Origin: Clostridiales bacterium
GTDB lineage: Bacteria; Bacillota; Clostridia; Lachnospirales; Lachnospiraceae
Length of the DNA stretch: 64,000 nucleotides
Direction of reading: 5' to 3'
Assembly (NCBI GenBank): GCA_012839295.1
Contig: DUNO01000066.1
Coordinates: forward strand, 62,001-126,000
The notes under the pieces were generated by a model that ran no database searches, was not told the origin of the DNA, and saw only the letters and a program-made list of their open reading frames with translations. The position numbers and the translations under genes were made by a program. Positions 8,980 to 18,635 of this stretch are shown here, piece after piece. Numbering within the stretch: position 1 is the stretch's first letter; each line of letters opens with the position of its first letter.

Positions 8980-10236
8980 ATGGGAGAAGCTATGGCAGAC
9001 CAAGATTTATTCCACACCGCAGAGATTGTCAAGGCGGCCATACCTTTCGTTGATGGCAGAACCCAGGGGATGGCTGACCTGTTTATCAAGGTATGCGATC
9101 TGATGGGCAGCGTTAAGGCTGCAAGAAATCCACAGAATTTGGCTGCCTGTGGCTTTACATTTGAAAATATAGATTTTGAAGGTCTGCTGGCCGCCGTCCG
9201 GCCGGTCTGCAATAAACGGGAACGTGACTTCGTGGACCGTATCCTCAATTTCTTTCATATGAAGAAAATGTTTGAAATGTACAATAATATGATGGAGACC
9301 ATGAAAACTATGCAGGAATTTGGGGGCTTTCCATTTGGTGACATGGGCCAGGATGACGCCTCGAATGTTACCAGCAATTTTTCCGGTGCAAATTTTGAAT
9401 CCATCTTTCAGACCCTTAAAAATTTTACGGCACAGAGTATGGACGGCACGGAGGAAGGAGCCGCCCCCAATTACTCCGATACGGAGGATATGAATAAGGC
9501 TGATACGGGATATACGGATCATGCAGCTGCCGGAAATATGTATACTTCAGATATAGGGAATATGGGCAATCCAGATTGGAACAATACAGAACACTCCGGT
9601 ACGGGAAATATAGACGGCTCTGATATGAGAAATACGGGCGCTTCCCACATGAGTAACACAGATAATTCTTATATGGGGAACACAGACAATTCTTACACGG
9701 GAAGCACCGATAATTCTTACACAGGAAACACTGACAATTCTTACACGGGGAATACAGGCAATTCCTACACAAAGAATACAGACGATTCCTACACGAAGAA
9801 TACAGATGGTTTCCACATGGGGAATATAGGCAATTCTTACGCGGGGAATACAGACAGTTCTTACATGGGGAATACAGGTAATTCTTACACGGAGGGTACA
9901 GACAGTTCCTACATGGGAAATACAGGCTCTTCCTACACGGAGGGTACAGACGATTCCTACACAGGCAATTCCTACGCGAAGAATACAGACAGCTCTTACA
10001 CCGGGAAAATCAATGCTCCACAAATGGATGAGTCCGTCCAGGATATATTACGGGATATAAAATCAGCCGCAGCCAAGGATTCCTCCCCTGTCGGCAAAGG
10101 CTCCTCCCCCATGTTTGATATGTTAAAATCCATGGTTCCAGCCGATAAGATGAGCACCATTGAAAACCTTAGCATGCTTTTTAATTCCATGTCATATGAT
10201 AATAATAGCAAATCTGACGATCAAAAAGGAGAATAA
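8980..10236 (+). CDS. hypothetical protein with degenerate octapeptide (NTDNSYTG) repeats
   Basis: 418 aa; conserved-looking N- and C-termini around ~14 tandem repeats; co-directional with the next ORF, 2 bp gap. Confidence 0.8.
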   Translation: MGEAMADQDLFHTAEIVKAAIPFVDGRTQGMADLFIKVCDLMGSVKAARNPQNLAACGFTFENIDFEGLLAAVRPVCNKRERDFVDRILNFFHMKKMFEMYNNMMETMKTMQEFGGFPFGDMGQDDASNVTSNFSGANFESIFQTLKNFTAQSMDGTEEGAAPNYSDTEDMNKADTGYTDHAAAGNMYTSDIGNMGNPDWNNTEHSGTGNIDGSDMRNTGASHMSNTDNSYMGNTDNSYTGSTDNSYTGNTDNSYTGNTGNSYTKNTDDSYTKNTDGFHMGNIGNSYAGNTDSSYMGNTGNSYTEGTDSSYMGNTGSSYTEGTDDSYTGNSYAKNTDSSYTGKINAPQMDESVQDILRDIKSAAAKDSSPVGKGSSPMFDMLKSMVPADKMSTIENLSMLFNSMSYDNNSKSDDQKGE

Positions 10237-10238
10237 TT

Positions 10239-10514
10239 ATGCCTGACACTTCTTGGACGAACAATCCAAAGCTGAATCATATTGACCCGCGCAAAATGAC
10301 AATCTTTTTAGAATTAATGAAGGAAGCGGAAGGAAAACCTATGGAACAGCTGGTTCCCTTACTCATGAATGCAAATAAAAAACTACAGCAGCAGAATATG
10401 GCCTTTTCGAAAGACGAAAGCGACGTCCTAATGGAAATTTTAACAAAGAACCTGTCTCCTAAGGAACGCCAGCAGTTTGAAATGATAAGAAAATTCATGG
10501 CAACCCGAAAATAA
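10239..10514 (+). CDS. conserved hypothetical protein (small, helical)
   Basis: 91 aa, RBS AAAGGAG, tightly coupled to the upstream ORF. Confidence 0.75.
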   Translation: MPDTSWTNNPKLNHIDPRKMTIFLELMKEAEGKPMEQLVPLLMNANKKLQQQNMAFSKDESDVLMEILTKNLSPKERQQFEMIRKFMATRK

Positions 10515-10525
10515 ACAACAACATA

Positions 10526-10615
10526 GGATCAGACCTCCCCGTCCTACCCCATTCCCACAGCGGACTAAACCAGTTAGTCCCTGGTGGGCTTCGGTAAGAC
10601 AGGAAGGCCTGATTC
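10526..10615. repeat. ~90 nt long imperfect inverted repeat (nested hairpins)
   Basis: GGATCAGACCTCCCCGTCCTACC ... GGTAAGACAGGAAGGCCTGATTC with internal GGACTAA accag TTAGTCC; between convergent genes. Confidence 0.75.
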
Positions 10616-10654
10616 ATTTATTACTTTTATATTCTCCTCAAAGCTCTTGATGAT

Positions 10655-13009
10655 TTATACATGCCACACTTCCTTCATGTAATCCTTAATGGTCCTGTCG
10701 CTGGAGAACTTTCCTGCATTTGCCGTATTTAAGAAGCATTTTCTGCGGAAGCTGAAAGCATCCGAATACTCTTTGTTCACCTTCAATTTTGCATTACAAT
10801 ATGGTATGAAATCCAGCAGAATATAATAATGGTCCGGTTTATGCCAGCTGGCTCCGTACAGGAGCGAGTTATAAAGCTCTGCAAACATGCCCGTGCCCCC
10901 ATCATCTACGGTACCATCTACCAATGCATCCAAAACCCTCTTCACCCTCGGATCCGTGTCATAGATTCCCTTTGCATCATAGGTATCTTTGATGCGCTCC
11001 AGTTCTTCTACCCTGGCACCGAAAATATAGTTATTCTCTTCCCCTGCCTGTTCAACAATTTCCACATTTGCGCCGTCATAGGTTCCAAGGGTCACCGCAC
11101 CATTTAGCATGAACTTCATATTTCCTGTTCCGGAGGCCTCCGTTCCAGCCGTGGAGATCTGTTCCGATACATCGGCGGCGGGAGCAAGCTTCTCCGCATA
11201 GGACACATTATAATTTTGCACAAATACGACCTGGAGCTTATCCCTTACCTCAGGATCATTGTTGACCAGCCTTCCTATTTCGTTGATAAATTTAATGATG
11301 CCCTTTGCCCGGTAATAGCCCGGTGCAGCCTTTGCCCCAAAGATAAAGGCTGTCGGATTAAATTCAGTAATCCTGCCCTCTTTCATCCCAAAATAAATGT
11401 CCAGGATAGAAAAGGCATTTAACAGCTGGCGTTTATATTCGTGGAGGCGCTTTACCTGGATATCGAAGATGAAATCCGGATTAACCCGAACCCCCTCCTG
11501 CTTCTCGATATATTTTGCAAGCTGTCTTTTTTTAATACGCTTAATATCCCCGAATTCCTTAATTATCTCCTTATCATCCGCGAATTTCTCAAGCTCCTTC
11601 AGCCGTTCCAGGTCCGTAATCCACCCGCTTCCGATTTTATCCGTAATGAAACCGGCCAATTCCATGTTCGCAAGGTTCAGCCATCTGCGCTGGGTGATGC
11701 CGTTGGTCTTATTATTAAAGCGTTCCGGATAGATTTCATACCATTCCTTTAAGGCATCATGCTTTAAAATCTCCGTATGCAGCCTTGCCACGCCGTTCGT
11801 TGAATGGCTCGCATATATGGCCAGTCTCGCCATATGGATCAGGTTATTGTCAATGATATTGTAGATCCGCTGCTGATCCCCGGTTCCTTTCCCAAGGGTC
11901 AGCAGTTCCCTGGTTAAAGCCCTCTGGATCTGGACAACATATTTGTACACCTGGGGAATCACTGCTTTAAATAAGCCCTCGTTCCATTTTTCCAGGGCCT
12001 CTGCCATAACCGTATGGTTCGTATAAGCAAAGGTTTCCTTTGCAATACGGATCGCCCTGGAGGTACTGATCCGCTCCTGCTCTTTTAACAGCCGGATCAG
12101 CTCAGGAATTGCAACCACGGGGTGGGTATCATTTAACTGGATGGCATATTCAGAAGAGAAATGACTAAAATCATTTCCATATTTCCGCTTATACTTTGCC
12201 AGAAGATCCTGCAGCGTCGCGCTGGAGAAAAAGTACTCCTGCTTTAAACGCAGCTTCTTCCCCTCCTCTGTATCATCGTTCGGATACAGGACGCTGGTGA
12301 TTGCCTCCGCCTCATTTTTATTCCTGTTTGCCTTATCGTACTTCTGCTCATTGAATAATTCAAAATTAAAGCTCTCTAAAGGCTCCGCCTGCCACAAACG
12401 CAAGGTATTGACTTTTTTCCCACCATATCCGATGACCGGGATATCATAAGGAACCGCGTATACGGATTGATTCTTGTAATCAATTCTTACCCTTTCCTCT
12501 TCCCTGCGCACAGACCAGGGATCCCCAAAGCGCTGCCAGTCATCCGGGGCTTCCTTCTGGAAGCCGTCCTCAAAGTATTGCTTGAATAGACCATATTTAT
12601 AACGGATCCCATATCCGTTCAGGGTGATTCCCAGAGTCGCTCCTGAATCCAGGAAACAAGCTGCCAGGCGCCCCAAGCCTCCATTTCCCAGGGCTGCATC
12701 CTCAATATCCTCAAACATCCTGATATCCAGGTTATTTTCACTCATCAGCTCCGAAAACTGGTGGAACAGCCCCATATTAACAAGGTTGCTGTAGATTACC
12801 CGGCCGATCAAAAACTCCGCGGAAAGATAGCACACCTTCTTCCCGGGTGCTGTCAGGCTCCAGTCCTTGCCCAGGTTCTTCCTTGCAGCCTTGGAGACTG
12901 CATTGTATAGCTCTATTGTATTTGCTTCTTTTATTGACTTGCCGTAATCAAAGTCCAAAATCATTGCCACATTCGATTTAAAATTATTCGCCATGCTTAC
13001 CTCCTGCAT
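10655..13009 (-). CDS. glgP: glycogen/alpha-glucan phosphorylase
   Basis: EDAALGNGGLGRLAACFLDS, YAIQLNDTHPVVAIPEL, QISTAGTEASGTGNMKFMLNGA. Confidence 0.97.
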   Translation of the reverse strand: MQEVSMANNFKSNVAMILDFDYGKSIKEANTIELYNAVSKAARKNLGKDWSLTAPGKKVCYLSAEFLIGRVIYSNLVNMGLFHQFSELMSENNLDIRMFEDIEDAALGNGGLGRLAACFLDSGATLGITLNGYGIRYKYGLFKQYFEDGFQKEAPDDWQRFGDPWSVRREEERVRIDYKNQSVYAVPYDIPVIGYGGKKVNTLRLWQAEPLESFNFELFNEQKYDKANRNKNEAEAITSVLYPNDDTEEGKKLRLKQEYFFSSATLQDLLAKYKRKYGNDFSHFSSEYAIQLNDTHPVVAIPELIRLLKEQERISTSRAIRIAKETFAYTNHTVMAEALEKWNEGLFKAVIPQVYKYVVQIQRALTRELLTLGKGTGDQQRIYNIIDNNLIHMARLAIYASHSTNGVARLHTEILKHDALKEWYEIYPERFNNKTNGITQRRWLNLANMELAGFITDKIGSGWITDLERLKELEKFADDKEIIKEFGDIKRIKKRQLAKYIEKQEGVRVNPDFIFDIQVKRLHEYKRQLLNAFSILDIYFGMKEGRITEFNPTAFIFGAKAAPGYYRAKGIIKFINEIGRLVNNDPEVRDKLQVVFVQNYNVSYAEKLAPAADVSEQISTAGTEASGTGNMKFMLNGAVTLGTYDGANVEIVEQAGEENNYIFGARVEELERIKDTYDAKGIYDTDPRVKRVLDALVDGTVDDGGTGMFAELYNSLLYGASWHKPDHYYILLDFIPYCNAKLKVNKEYSDAFSFRRKCFLNTANAGKFSSDRTIKDYMKEVWHV

Positions 13010-13303
13010 AAAATTTACATATTATTACATGCTGTATATCAACCTGAAGCCGTGTTTTAATAGCATTCCTTACTATAGGTCGCTTCCTATATTACTGTTT
13101 TTAATATAGCCTCTTTATAAAATATAGCTTCCTGCAAGTTTTTATTCCTTTGATTGTCCATTGATCGTCCATTGATTTTCGGAAATTTTCGAAAACTTAC
13201 TCATATATTATCATTTTCACTATGTTTTGTCAACGAAATACGGGCTTCATCAAAAAGCTTATTAAAAACAAGTCCCAGCTTCCGGCAGTTCCCGGGAAAC
13301 CTG

Positions 13304-13355
13304 CAAACCCCAGAACAAAAATCATACCTGCAAACCCCAGAACAAAAATCTGGTT
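13304..13355 (+). repeat. 27-bp tandem duplication (acctgcaaaccccagaacaaaaatcat)
   Basis: Two adjacent near-identical copies in the glgP-lacI intergenic region. Confidence 0.85.
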
Positions 13356-13453
13356 GAAAAGGATTATCCAGCATGCTATATTGGATACGGTAATCATTCC
13401 ATTGATATCAGGAAACACTTTATATAACAGATATTGTCTTAGGAGGAAAATCC

Positions 13454-14449
13454 ATGCCCACGATAAAGGATATAGCGAATAAGTTAGGCATAGCGGTCAG
13501 TACGGTATCCAAGGGCCTGAACGGTGCAAGCGACATAAGTGCGGACACGCGCCAGCTTGTATTGGATACTGCCGTAGAGATGGGGTATTCCCCAAAGAAA
13601 ATGAAATCTACCGGTACGAGGAAGGTCTGCATTTTTATCGAAAACATGGATTATGAAAATATTGACCAATTTGGATATGAGCTCATTGTCGGCTTTAAGC
13701 TCTCCGCTGCCAGAAGGCATTGGGAGGTAACCGTCGTACCGACCAACCTTAATATGCAATTAGCAGAGAATTTTGATACCTATATGCTAAAAAACGGCTA
13801 CAGCGGCGCTTTTCTCCTGGGCTTTAACCTGCATGACGATTGGGTCCGGCAGTTAGGCAAAACTACGGTGCCAACCGTGCTATTAGATAATTATATAGAA
13901 AGAAATACCCACATCGGATATGTGGGTACGGATAACGATGAAGGTATTGATCTGGCTGTTGGGCACCTGCACAGCCTGGGCCATGCCCGTATTGCTTTCC
14001 TCAACGGCTCAAAAAATTCCATGGTCTCCCAGCAGCGGCATCAGGCCTTCCTAAACAGTATGGCAAGGCACGGATTGACTGCAGACGGGAATTTAATCGA
14101 CTATGGCTATTATGTCCCTGACTGTGCCCGGGACCATGTACCCGGCTTCCTGAAACAGGGCGCCACTGCCATCATGTGTGCCAGTGATTTAATCGCGACA
14201 GGTGTTATTGCGGAGCTCCACAAAAGGGGCTTAAGGGTACCGGAGGATATCAGCGTGGTAGGCTTTGATGACCTTCCTATCGCTGCCCGTCTCTCCCCTT
14301 CCCTCACCACCATCCGCCAGGACCGGACGGATCTTGGCAAGAGCGCTTTTCTTCTATTGGACGGGTTGATCCATAACGTAACCATAGGCAAGCTTTTGTT
14401 ACGCGCAAAGTTCATACAGCGGGAAAGCACGGGACCTTGCAGGCATTGA
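13454..14449 (+). CDS. LacI family transcriptional regulator
   Basis: MPTIKDIANKLGIAVSTVSKGLNG HTH; IMCASDLIATGVIAELHKRGLRVPEDISVVGFDD. Confidence 0.96.
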   Translation: MPTIKDIANKLGIAVSTVSKGLNGASDISADTRQLVLDTAVEMGYSPKKMKSTGTRKVCIFIENMDYENIDQFGYELIVGFKLSAARRHWEVTVVPTNLNMQLAENFDTYMLKNGYSGAFLLGFNLHDDWVRQLGKTTVPTVLLDNYIERNTHIGYVGTDNDEGIDLAVGHLHSLGHARIAFLNGSKNSMVSQQRHQAFLNSMARHGLTADGNLIDYGYYVPDCARDHVPGFLKQGATAIMCASDLIATGVIAELHKRGLRVPEDISVVGFDDLPIAARLSPSLTTIRQDRTDLGKSAFLLLDGLIHNVTIGKLLLRAKFIQRESTGPCRH

Positions 14450-14464
14450 CGTGAAGCCCAACTA

Positions 14465-15343
14465 TTATATTCTCAGCTGCTCCAGCCACTTTAAGCATAG
14501 GGTTGTCCAGTAATCCATACTCAGCTTCTGCACTTCCTGCTTACTCTTTACAGTCATATCACACAGACTAACCCCATGGGGACCATGTCCGAACATGTGC
14601 AATTCACAGGGTACCTGCAGCCGGTAAAGGCTCCCAGCCAAATCCGTGTAATCACTGGCAGGGATAACAGAATCCTCATAGCTTCCCCACACGAAGGTAG
14701 GCGGCATCCCATGATGCAGCTTGTTCAGCAGGTTTAAGCCCTCCAGCTCTGCCTCCGACGGACGTTCATTTCCCAGTAATATTTCCCGGATTCCCGGCCC
14801 CCGGAAGTCAGGCATCAGCCCCTGCTCCATCAGGGCAAGGATTTCTTCTGGTATTTCCCCGTTTTCCCTTTTGGGATGGAGGGTAACGGCAGGATAACCA
14901 AGGATCAGGCGGTCCGGTTTAATATCCTCATATTGAAGCCCAATATCCTCCGTCAGGAATTTTTCCCTGGCAAACACACCGAGGCTTAGGGCAAGATTAC
15001 CTCCGGCTGAAAATCCAACTACGGAGATTTCATCCGCCAGGAGCCACTCCTCTTTATGCTCCTTTACAATACTGACTGCTTTCGCCAGCTCACATAATGC
15101 CGTCGGAAAGGGGTTTTCAATTGTTACGCTATAATTTACGACAAATGCATGGTAGCCATGCCTGTTAAAAAACAATGCCACCGGCTCTCCTTCATTTTTT
15201 GACACCATGGTATACCCCCCGCCGGGACATATGATGACGGCCGGCCTTTTCAAGCCCTTCCTGTCATACTCTCCATCATCCAATATGTAGGTTGTCATCA
15301 CCGCAGCAGTCCGATCAGACAATGAAAATAGTTTATTCAGCAT
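14465..15343 (-). CDS. alpha/beta hydrolase (acetylxylan esterase/BD-FAE-like)
   Basis: RPAVIICPGGGYTMVSKNEGEPVALFFNRHGYHAFVVNYS; VVGFSAGGNLA. Confidence 0.92.
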   Translation of the reverse strand: MLNKLFSLSDRTAAVMTTYILDDGEYDRKGLKRPAVIICPGGGYTMVSKNEGEPVALFFNRHGYHAFVVNYSVTIENPFPTALCELAKAVSIVKEHKEEWLLADEISVVGFSAGGNLALSLGVFAREKFLTEDIGLQYEDIKPDRLILGYPAVTLHPKRENGEIPEEILALMEQGLMPDFRGPGIREILLGNERPSEAELEGLNLLNKLHHGMPPTFVWGSYEDSVIPASDYTDLAGSLYRLQVPCELHMFGHGPHGVSLCDMTVKSKQEVQKLSMDYWTTLCLKWLEQLRI

Positions 15344-15355
15344 GTTCTTACTCCT

Positions 15356-16333
15356 TTAAATCCGTTTTCTTTGAAGGCTTCTCCCAAAAAATCTGCGGAT
15401 AACCTCCCGATTGGTCGTACATCCCATAAACACTGCAATGAATATTCCAAGAATAATATTATTCAGGGATGAGGGCATCCCGTATACGGTCAAGCCCTTT
15501 GATAACGCTGACATTGCAAGGGTTCCTGACAGCAGGCCTAAGGACATATTCGTGTAGCTTGCCAGGTATAGACCAACAAGGACAGCTCCCATAGCTCCAA
15601 AGACAAGATTCGTAGAGCTTAAATTTGCTTCCGGTGCAACCACCGCTTTGGATGCGTTGAGCAGCGCCGCCACTCCCAAAAACATGCCGACAACGAGATA
15701 GGTCAACAAAATATTTTTCTTCTCATTTACGCCATTGTTCACAGCAAGCAGCGCGTTATTCCCCAGGCTCTTTGTGTCAAAGCCAAATTTGGTATATTTC
15801 ATCAGAGCCCAGAATACGACCAGCACAATTGCCATAATAAGATAGCAATAGGGCTGCCTTGCTAATATGGAAAGCTCTTCATACATAAACAGGCGGATAC
15901 CGCTCCCGTCATAGAGCAGCCCGCTGGCTGCCTCATAGAGCATGACGACGCCAAGGGAAACGATCATCGTAGGAACCCGGAAAAGAAGGTATATGCTTCC
16001 TTCAAACAATGAGAGCAGGATGGCAACTACCATGGATAATGCCGCCAGCCCGAGGATCCCGAGCTGGTTATTTACCGCTATATTACCGGCGATAATTCCT
16101 GTTACGACCATCGTTGCACCGGGAGCAAAATCCCACCGTCCCCCGAAGAGCGGAAGCGCTACTGCGATTGCTATAATTACGTTCAGCGATGAGGATTGAA
16201 AAATATCCTGTATGCTCGCCATTGATACATAAATATTATTTCCGCCCTTCAGTTGGACCAGGACCGCAAAGAATAACCATATCACAACCGGAAATAGAAA
16301 TGTCTTGATAATATTAACAATTCCCTTTTTCAT
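15356..16333 (-). CDS. sugar ABC transporter permease (RbsC/MglC type)
   Basis: Hydrophobic permease in the ABC operon; IAIAVALPLFGGRWDFAPGATMVVTGIIAG. Confidence 0.93.
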   Translation of the reverse strand: MKKGIVNIIKTFLFPVVIWLFFAVLVQLKGGNNIYVSMASIQDIFQSSSLNVIIAIAVALPLFGGRWDFAPGATMVVTGIIAGNIAVNNQLGILGLAALSMVVAILLSLFEGSIYLLFRVPTMIVSLGVVMLYEAASGLLYDGSGIRLFMYEELSILARQPYCYLIMAIVLVVFWALMKYTKFGFDTKSLGNNALLAVNNGVNEKKNILLTYLVVGMFLGVAALLNASKAVVAPEANLSSTNLVFGAMGAVLVGLYLASYTNMSLGLLSGTLAMSALSKGLTVYGMPSSLNNIILGIFIAVFMGCTTNREVIRRFFGRSLQRKRI

Positions 16334-16401
16334 ATTTTTCTATTATGTGCCCTAAGCTTGAAGAGCAGTTCCATCCTTTCTATTTACTGTCTGGCATCCT
16401 T

Positions 16402-17652
16402 TTACTGCCTGGCTTCCTTGATTTCTGCCACGCTCCGTGAAACCAGGCCGGAAAGCTCTGACCATGCCCCGCTTCCGCCGTAGGCCTTCAGGACGCTCTT
16501 GATTTCCTGTGCTGAAACGGAGCATTTCGTAAAGTCATTATTCACCGTAGTCAGCATATAGGTTTCCATATCCTTTAATTCCTCCATATTGCTAAAGGTA
16601 GGATAGTTAATTGTTGCATTATATTCAAAGCCGCTGCCCTCTGCCGTCTTCATATTGTATCCGTTGGCAGCATCAAACATTAAAGTAAATAAGTAAGCTA
16701 CCGATTCAACATAGTTATTGGTTCCACCTATGAGCAGCGTACCATCCTCCAGGTACTTTGCAGAAGAATCGTTATAGCCTAGGGATGCCAGCTTGAGGCT
16801 TCCGGTTCCTGTATTGGATGGGGACCATAGCCTTCCCACTTCATTGATTGCCGGCAGCACCATGTCCATGCCTGAGCTCAACCCAAAGATGCAGTCCATA
16901 TCCGTATATTTCGCAATATATGCCTTGGTATCATCCCCCACTGAGATAAAGCCTGCTTCGGCAGGGAGGCCTCCCGTCTTCTCATCGGGACAAATTTCTA
17001 CTCCCGCCTGCCCAAGAACCTCTGTAAAGCCCTGGCAGATAACGATTGCATCTGAAAATGCGTAGGCCGGGAAGGAAATGGCGCCAACTTTTTTAACTCC
17101 GGCATCCACAACTGCCTGCCCATAGGTTTTTCCAAGCTCATACCCGTGGTCGCTCCCAAACTGATAAATTCCGCCAAGAAAATAATCACTATAGTACAGG
17201 TTGGACTGTTCTGTTGTTCCCCAGTTGCCATAGCTGTTATACTTACCGTCCTTATCAGCTTCGTTTTTTGCTTCTCCAAATAAAATGCCGTAGTAAACTC
17301 CCGCGGAGTCGCATTTTTCCATGGTTTCCCCGATCACAGTATCGTAACCGCTCATTATGGCATTGCAGCCGGTAGAAATCAAGGCATCCACCGCCCTTAG
17401 ATGGGCTTCGTTATCGCCTGAGGCAGCCGTCTGGTATTCAAAGGTAACCGGAAATTCCTTTGCCAGATAATTATCACAGTAGTTTTTAATCTCTTTCCCC
17501 TGGATATCCGTATAGTTGTACAGGATCACGCCGATTTTTACCTTTTTCACATCGGCCGGATCATTGCCTGCTTTGTTAGAAGCTCCGCAGCCTGCCAGCA
17601 GGCCGGCTACCACCATAACCATTAATAGAATTGCTAAAACTCTTTTTTTCAT
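16402..17652 (-). CDS. sugar ABC transporter substrate-binding lipoprotein
   Basis: MKKRVLAILLMVMVVAGLLAGCGAS lipobox; periplasmic-binding fold, operon context. Confidence 0.93.
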   Translation of the reverse strand: MKKRVLAILLMVMVVAGLLAGCGASNKAGNDPADVKKVKIGVILYNYTDIQGKEIKNYCDNYLAKEFPVTFEYQTAASGDNEAHLRAVDALISTGCNAIMSGYDTVIGETMEKCDSAGVYYGILFGEAKNEADKDGKYNSYGNWGTTEQSNLYYSDYFLGGIYQFGSDHGYELGKTYGQAVVDAGVKKVGAISFPAYAFSDAIVICQGFTEVLGQAGVEICPDEKTGGLPAEAGFISVGDDTKAYIAKYTDMDCIFGLSSGMDMVLPAINEVGRLWSPSNTGTGSLKLASLGYNDSSAKYLEDGTLLIGGTNNYVESVAYLFTLMFDAANGYNMKTAEGSGFEYNATINYPTFSNMEELKDMETYMLTTVNNDFTKCSVSAQEIKSVLKAYGGSGAWSELSGLVSRSVAEIKEARQ

Positions 17653-17671
17653 TTCATTTCCTCCTCTTTTC

Positions 17672-18625
17672 TTATCTTGGAATTGTTTTTAAGGTATTGC
17701 GCTGGGCCGTGATATAAATAACCATCAGAAAGATCAACGCCTTAATCAGCACTACGATGTTGGGATTGAGGCCGATAATGGTCATTCCCTTTACCAGAAA
17801 GACGTAGGTAAAGGTTCCCACAACAGCTGAGCTAATCTTGGTACTGACCCCTCCGGATAAGGACATTCCGCCCAATACCACGACCACAAGAATGTCCATC
17901 TCCATTCCTGTCCCTGTAGTAGATTGGACCATCCCGGTGGAGCAGAGCTTAAATATAGCCGCTATCCCCACACAAAGCCCTGCAATGGCATAGCAGGTCA
18001 TTTTCGTACGGTCCACAGGAACTCCGTTCTGGCCGGCAGATCTGGAATTATCCCCGATCGCCTTAGCCCCCTTTCCGATTTCGGTATAGTTGAAGACCAC
18101 CGTTAAAACCAATATGGCAATTACCGCCACCAGAACCATGAAGCTGTAATTCTTTTTAAACAATGTGACATCCACGCTTGCTATGGATATACTCTCATTT
18201 GGTGTCTGCTGGCATATGTAGGTAACTAAGCCTCTCGCCGCAAACATAATGGACAATGATGTAATCGTCGCCATCAGCCCAAATTTATTGGTAATCACCG
18301 AATTAACCATATAGCAGGCCATGGAAGCCAGCATCGATACGATGACCGCCAGCAGCAGGGAACCGCTCCCATTCATGGTGACCACCGCCGCCAGGGATGC
18401 CAATGCCACCACCGCACCCGAGGAGATATCCATTCCGCCATGGGCGAAGATGAAGCTCATTCCCAGGCATGCAATCAGTAACGGCGTGGCTGTTATAATC
18501 ATGCTGTTCAGGTTATATTTGCTAAACAGGTTACCCCCGGACCAGATTCCGAAGATCAGTATGACCAGGATAAGCCCCATCCACTGGATAATAACGGACC
18601 GATATTTTTTCATTAAATTTCCCAC
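17672..18625 (-). CDS. sugar ABC transporter permease (RbsC type)
   Basis: LIACLGMSFIFAHGGMDISSGAVVALASL; operon context. Confidence 0.94.
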   Translation of the reverse strand: MGNLMKKYRSVIIQWMGLILVILIFGIWSGGNLFSKYNLNSMIITATPLLIACLGMSFIFAHGGMDISSGAVVALASLAAVVTMNGSGSLLLAVIVSMLASMACYMVNSVITNKFGLMATITSLSIMFAARGLVTYICQQTPNESISIASVDVTLFKKNYSFMVLVAVIAILVLTVVFNYTEIGKGAKAIGDNSRSAGQNGVPVDRTKMTCYAIAGLCVGIAAIFKLCSTGMVQSTTGTGMEMDILVVVVLGGMSLSGGVSTKISSAVVGTFTYVFLVKGMTIIGLNPNIVVLIKALIFLMVIYITAQRNTLKTIPR

Positions 18626-18635
18626 TGCTTCACCC

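Noticed and set aside
9425-10023. Minus-strand ORFs with Cys-rich or CVGIVCTLRVG repeats
   Set aside because: Shadow frames opposite the octapeptide repeat region of 8980-10236.
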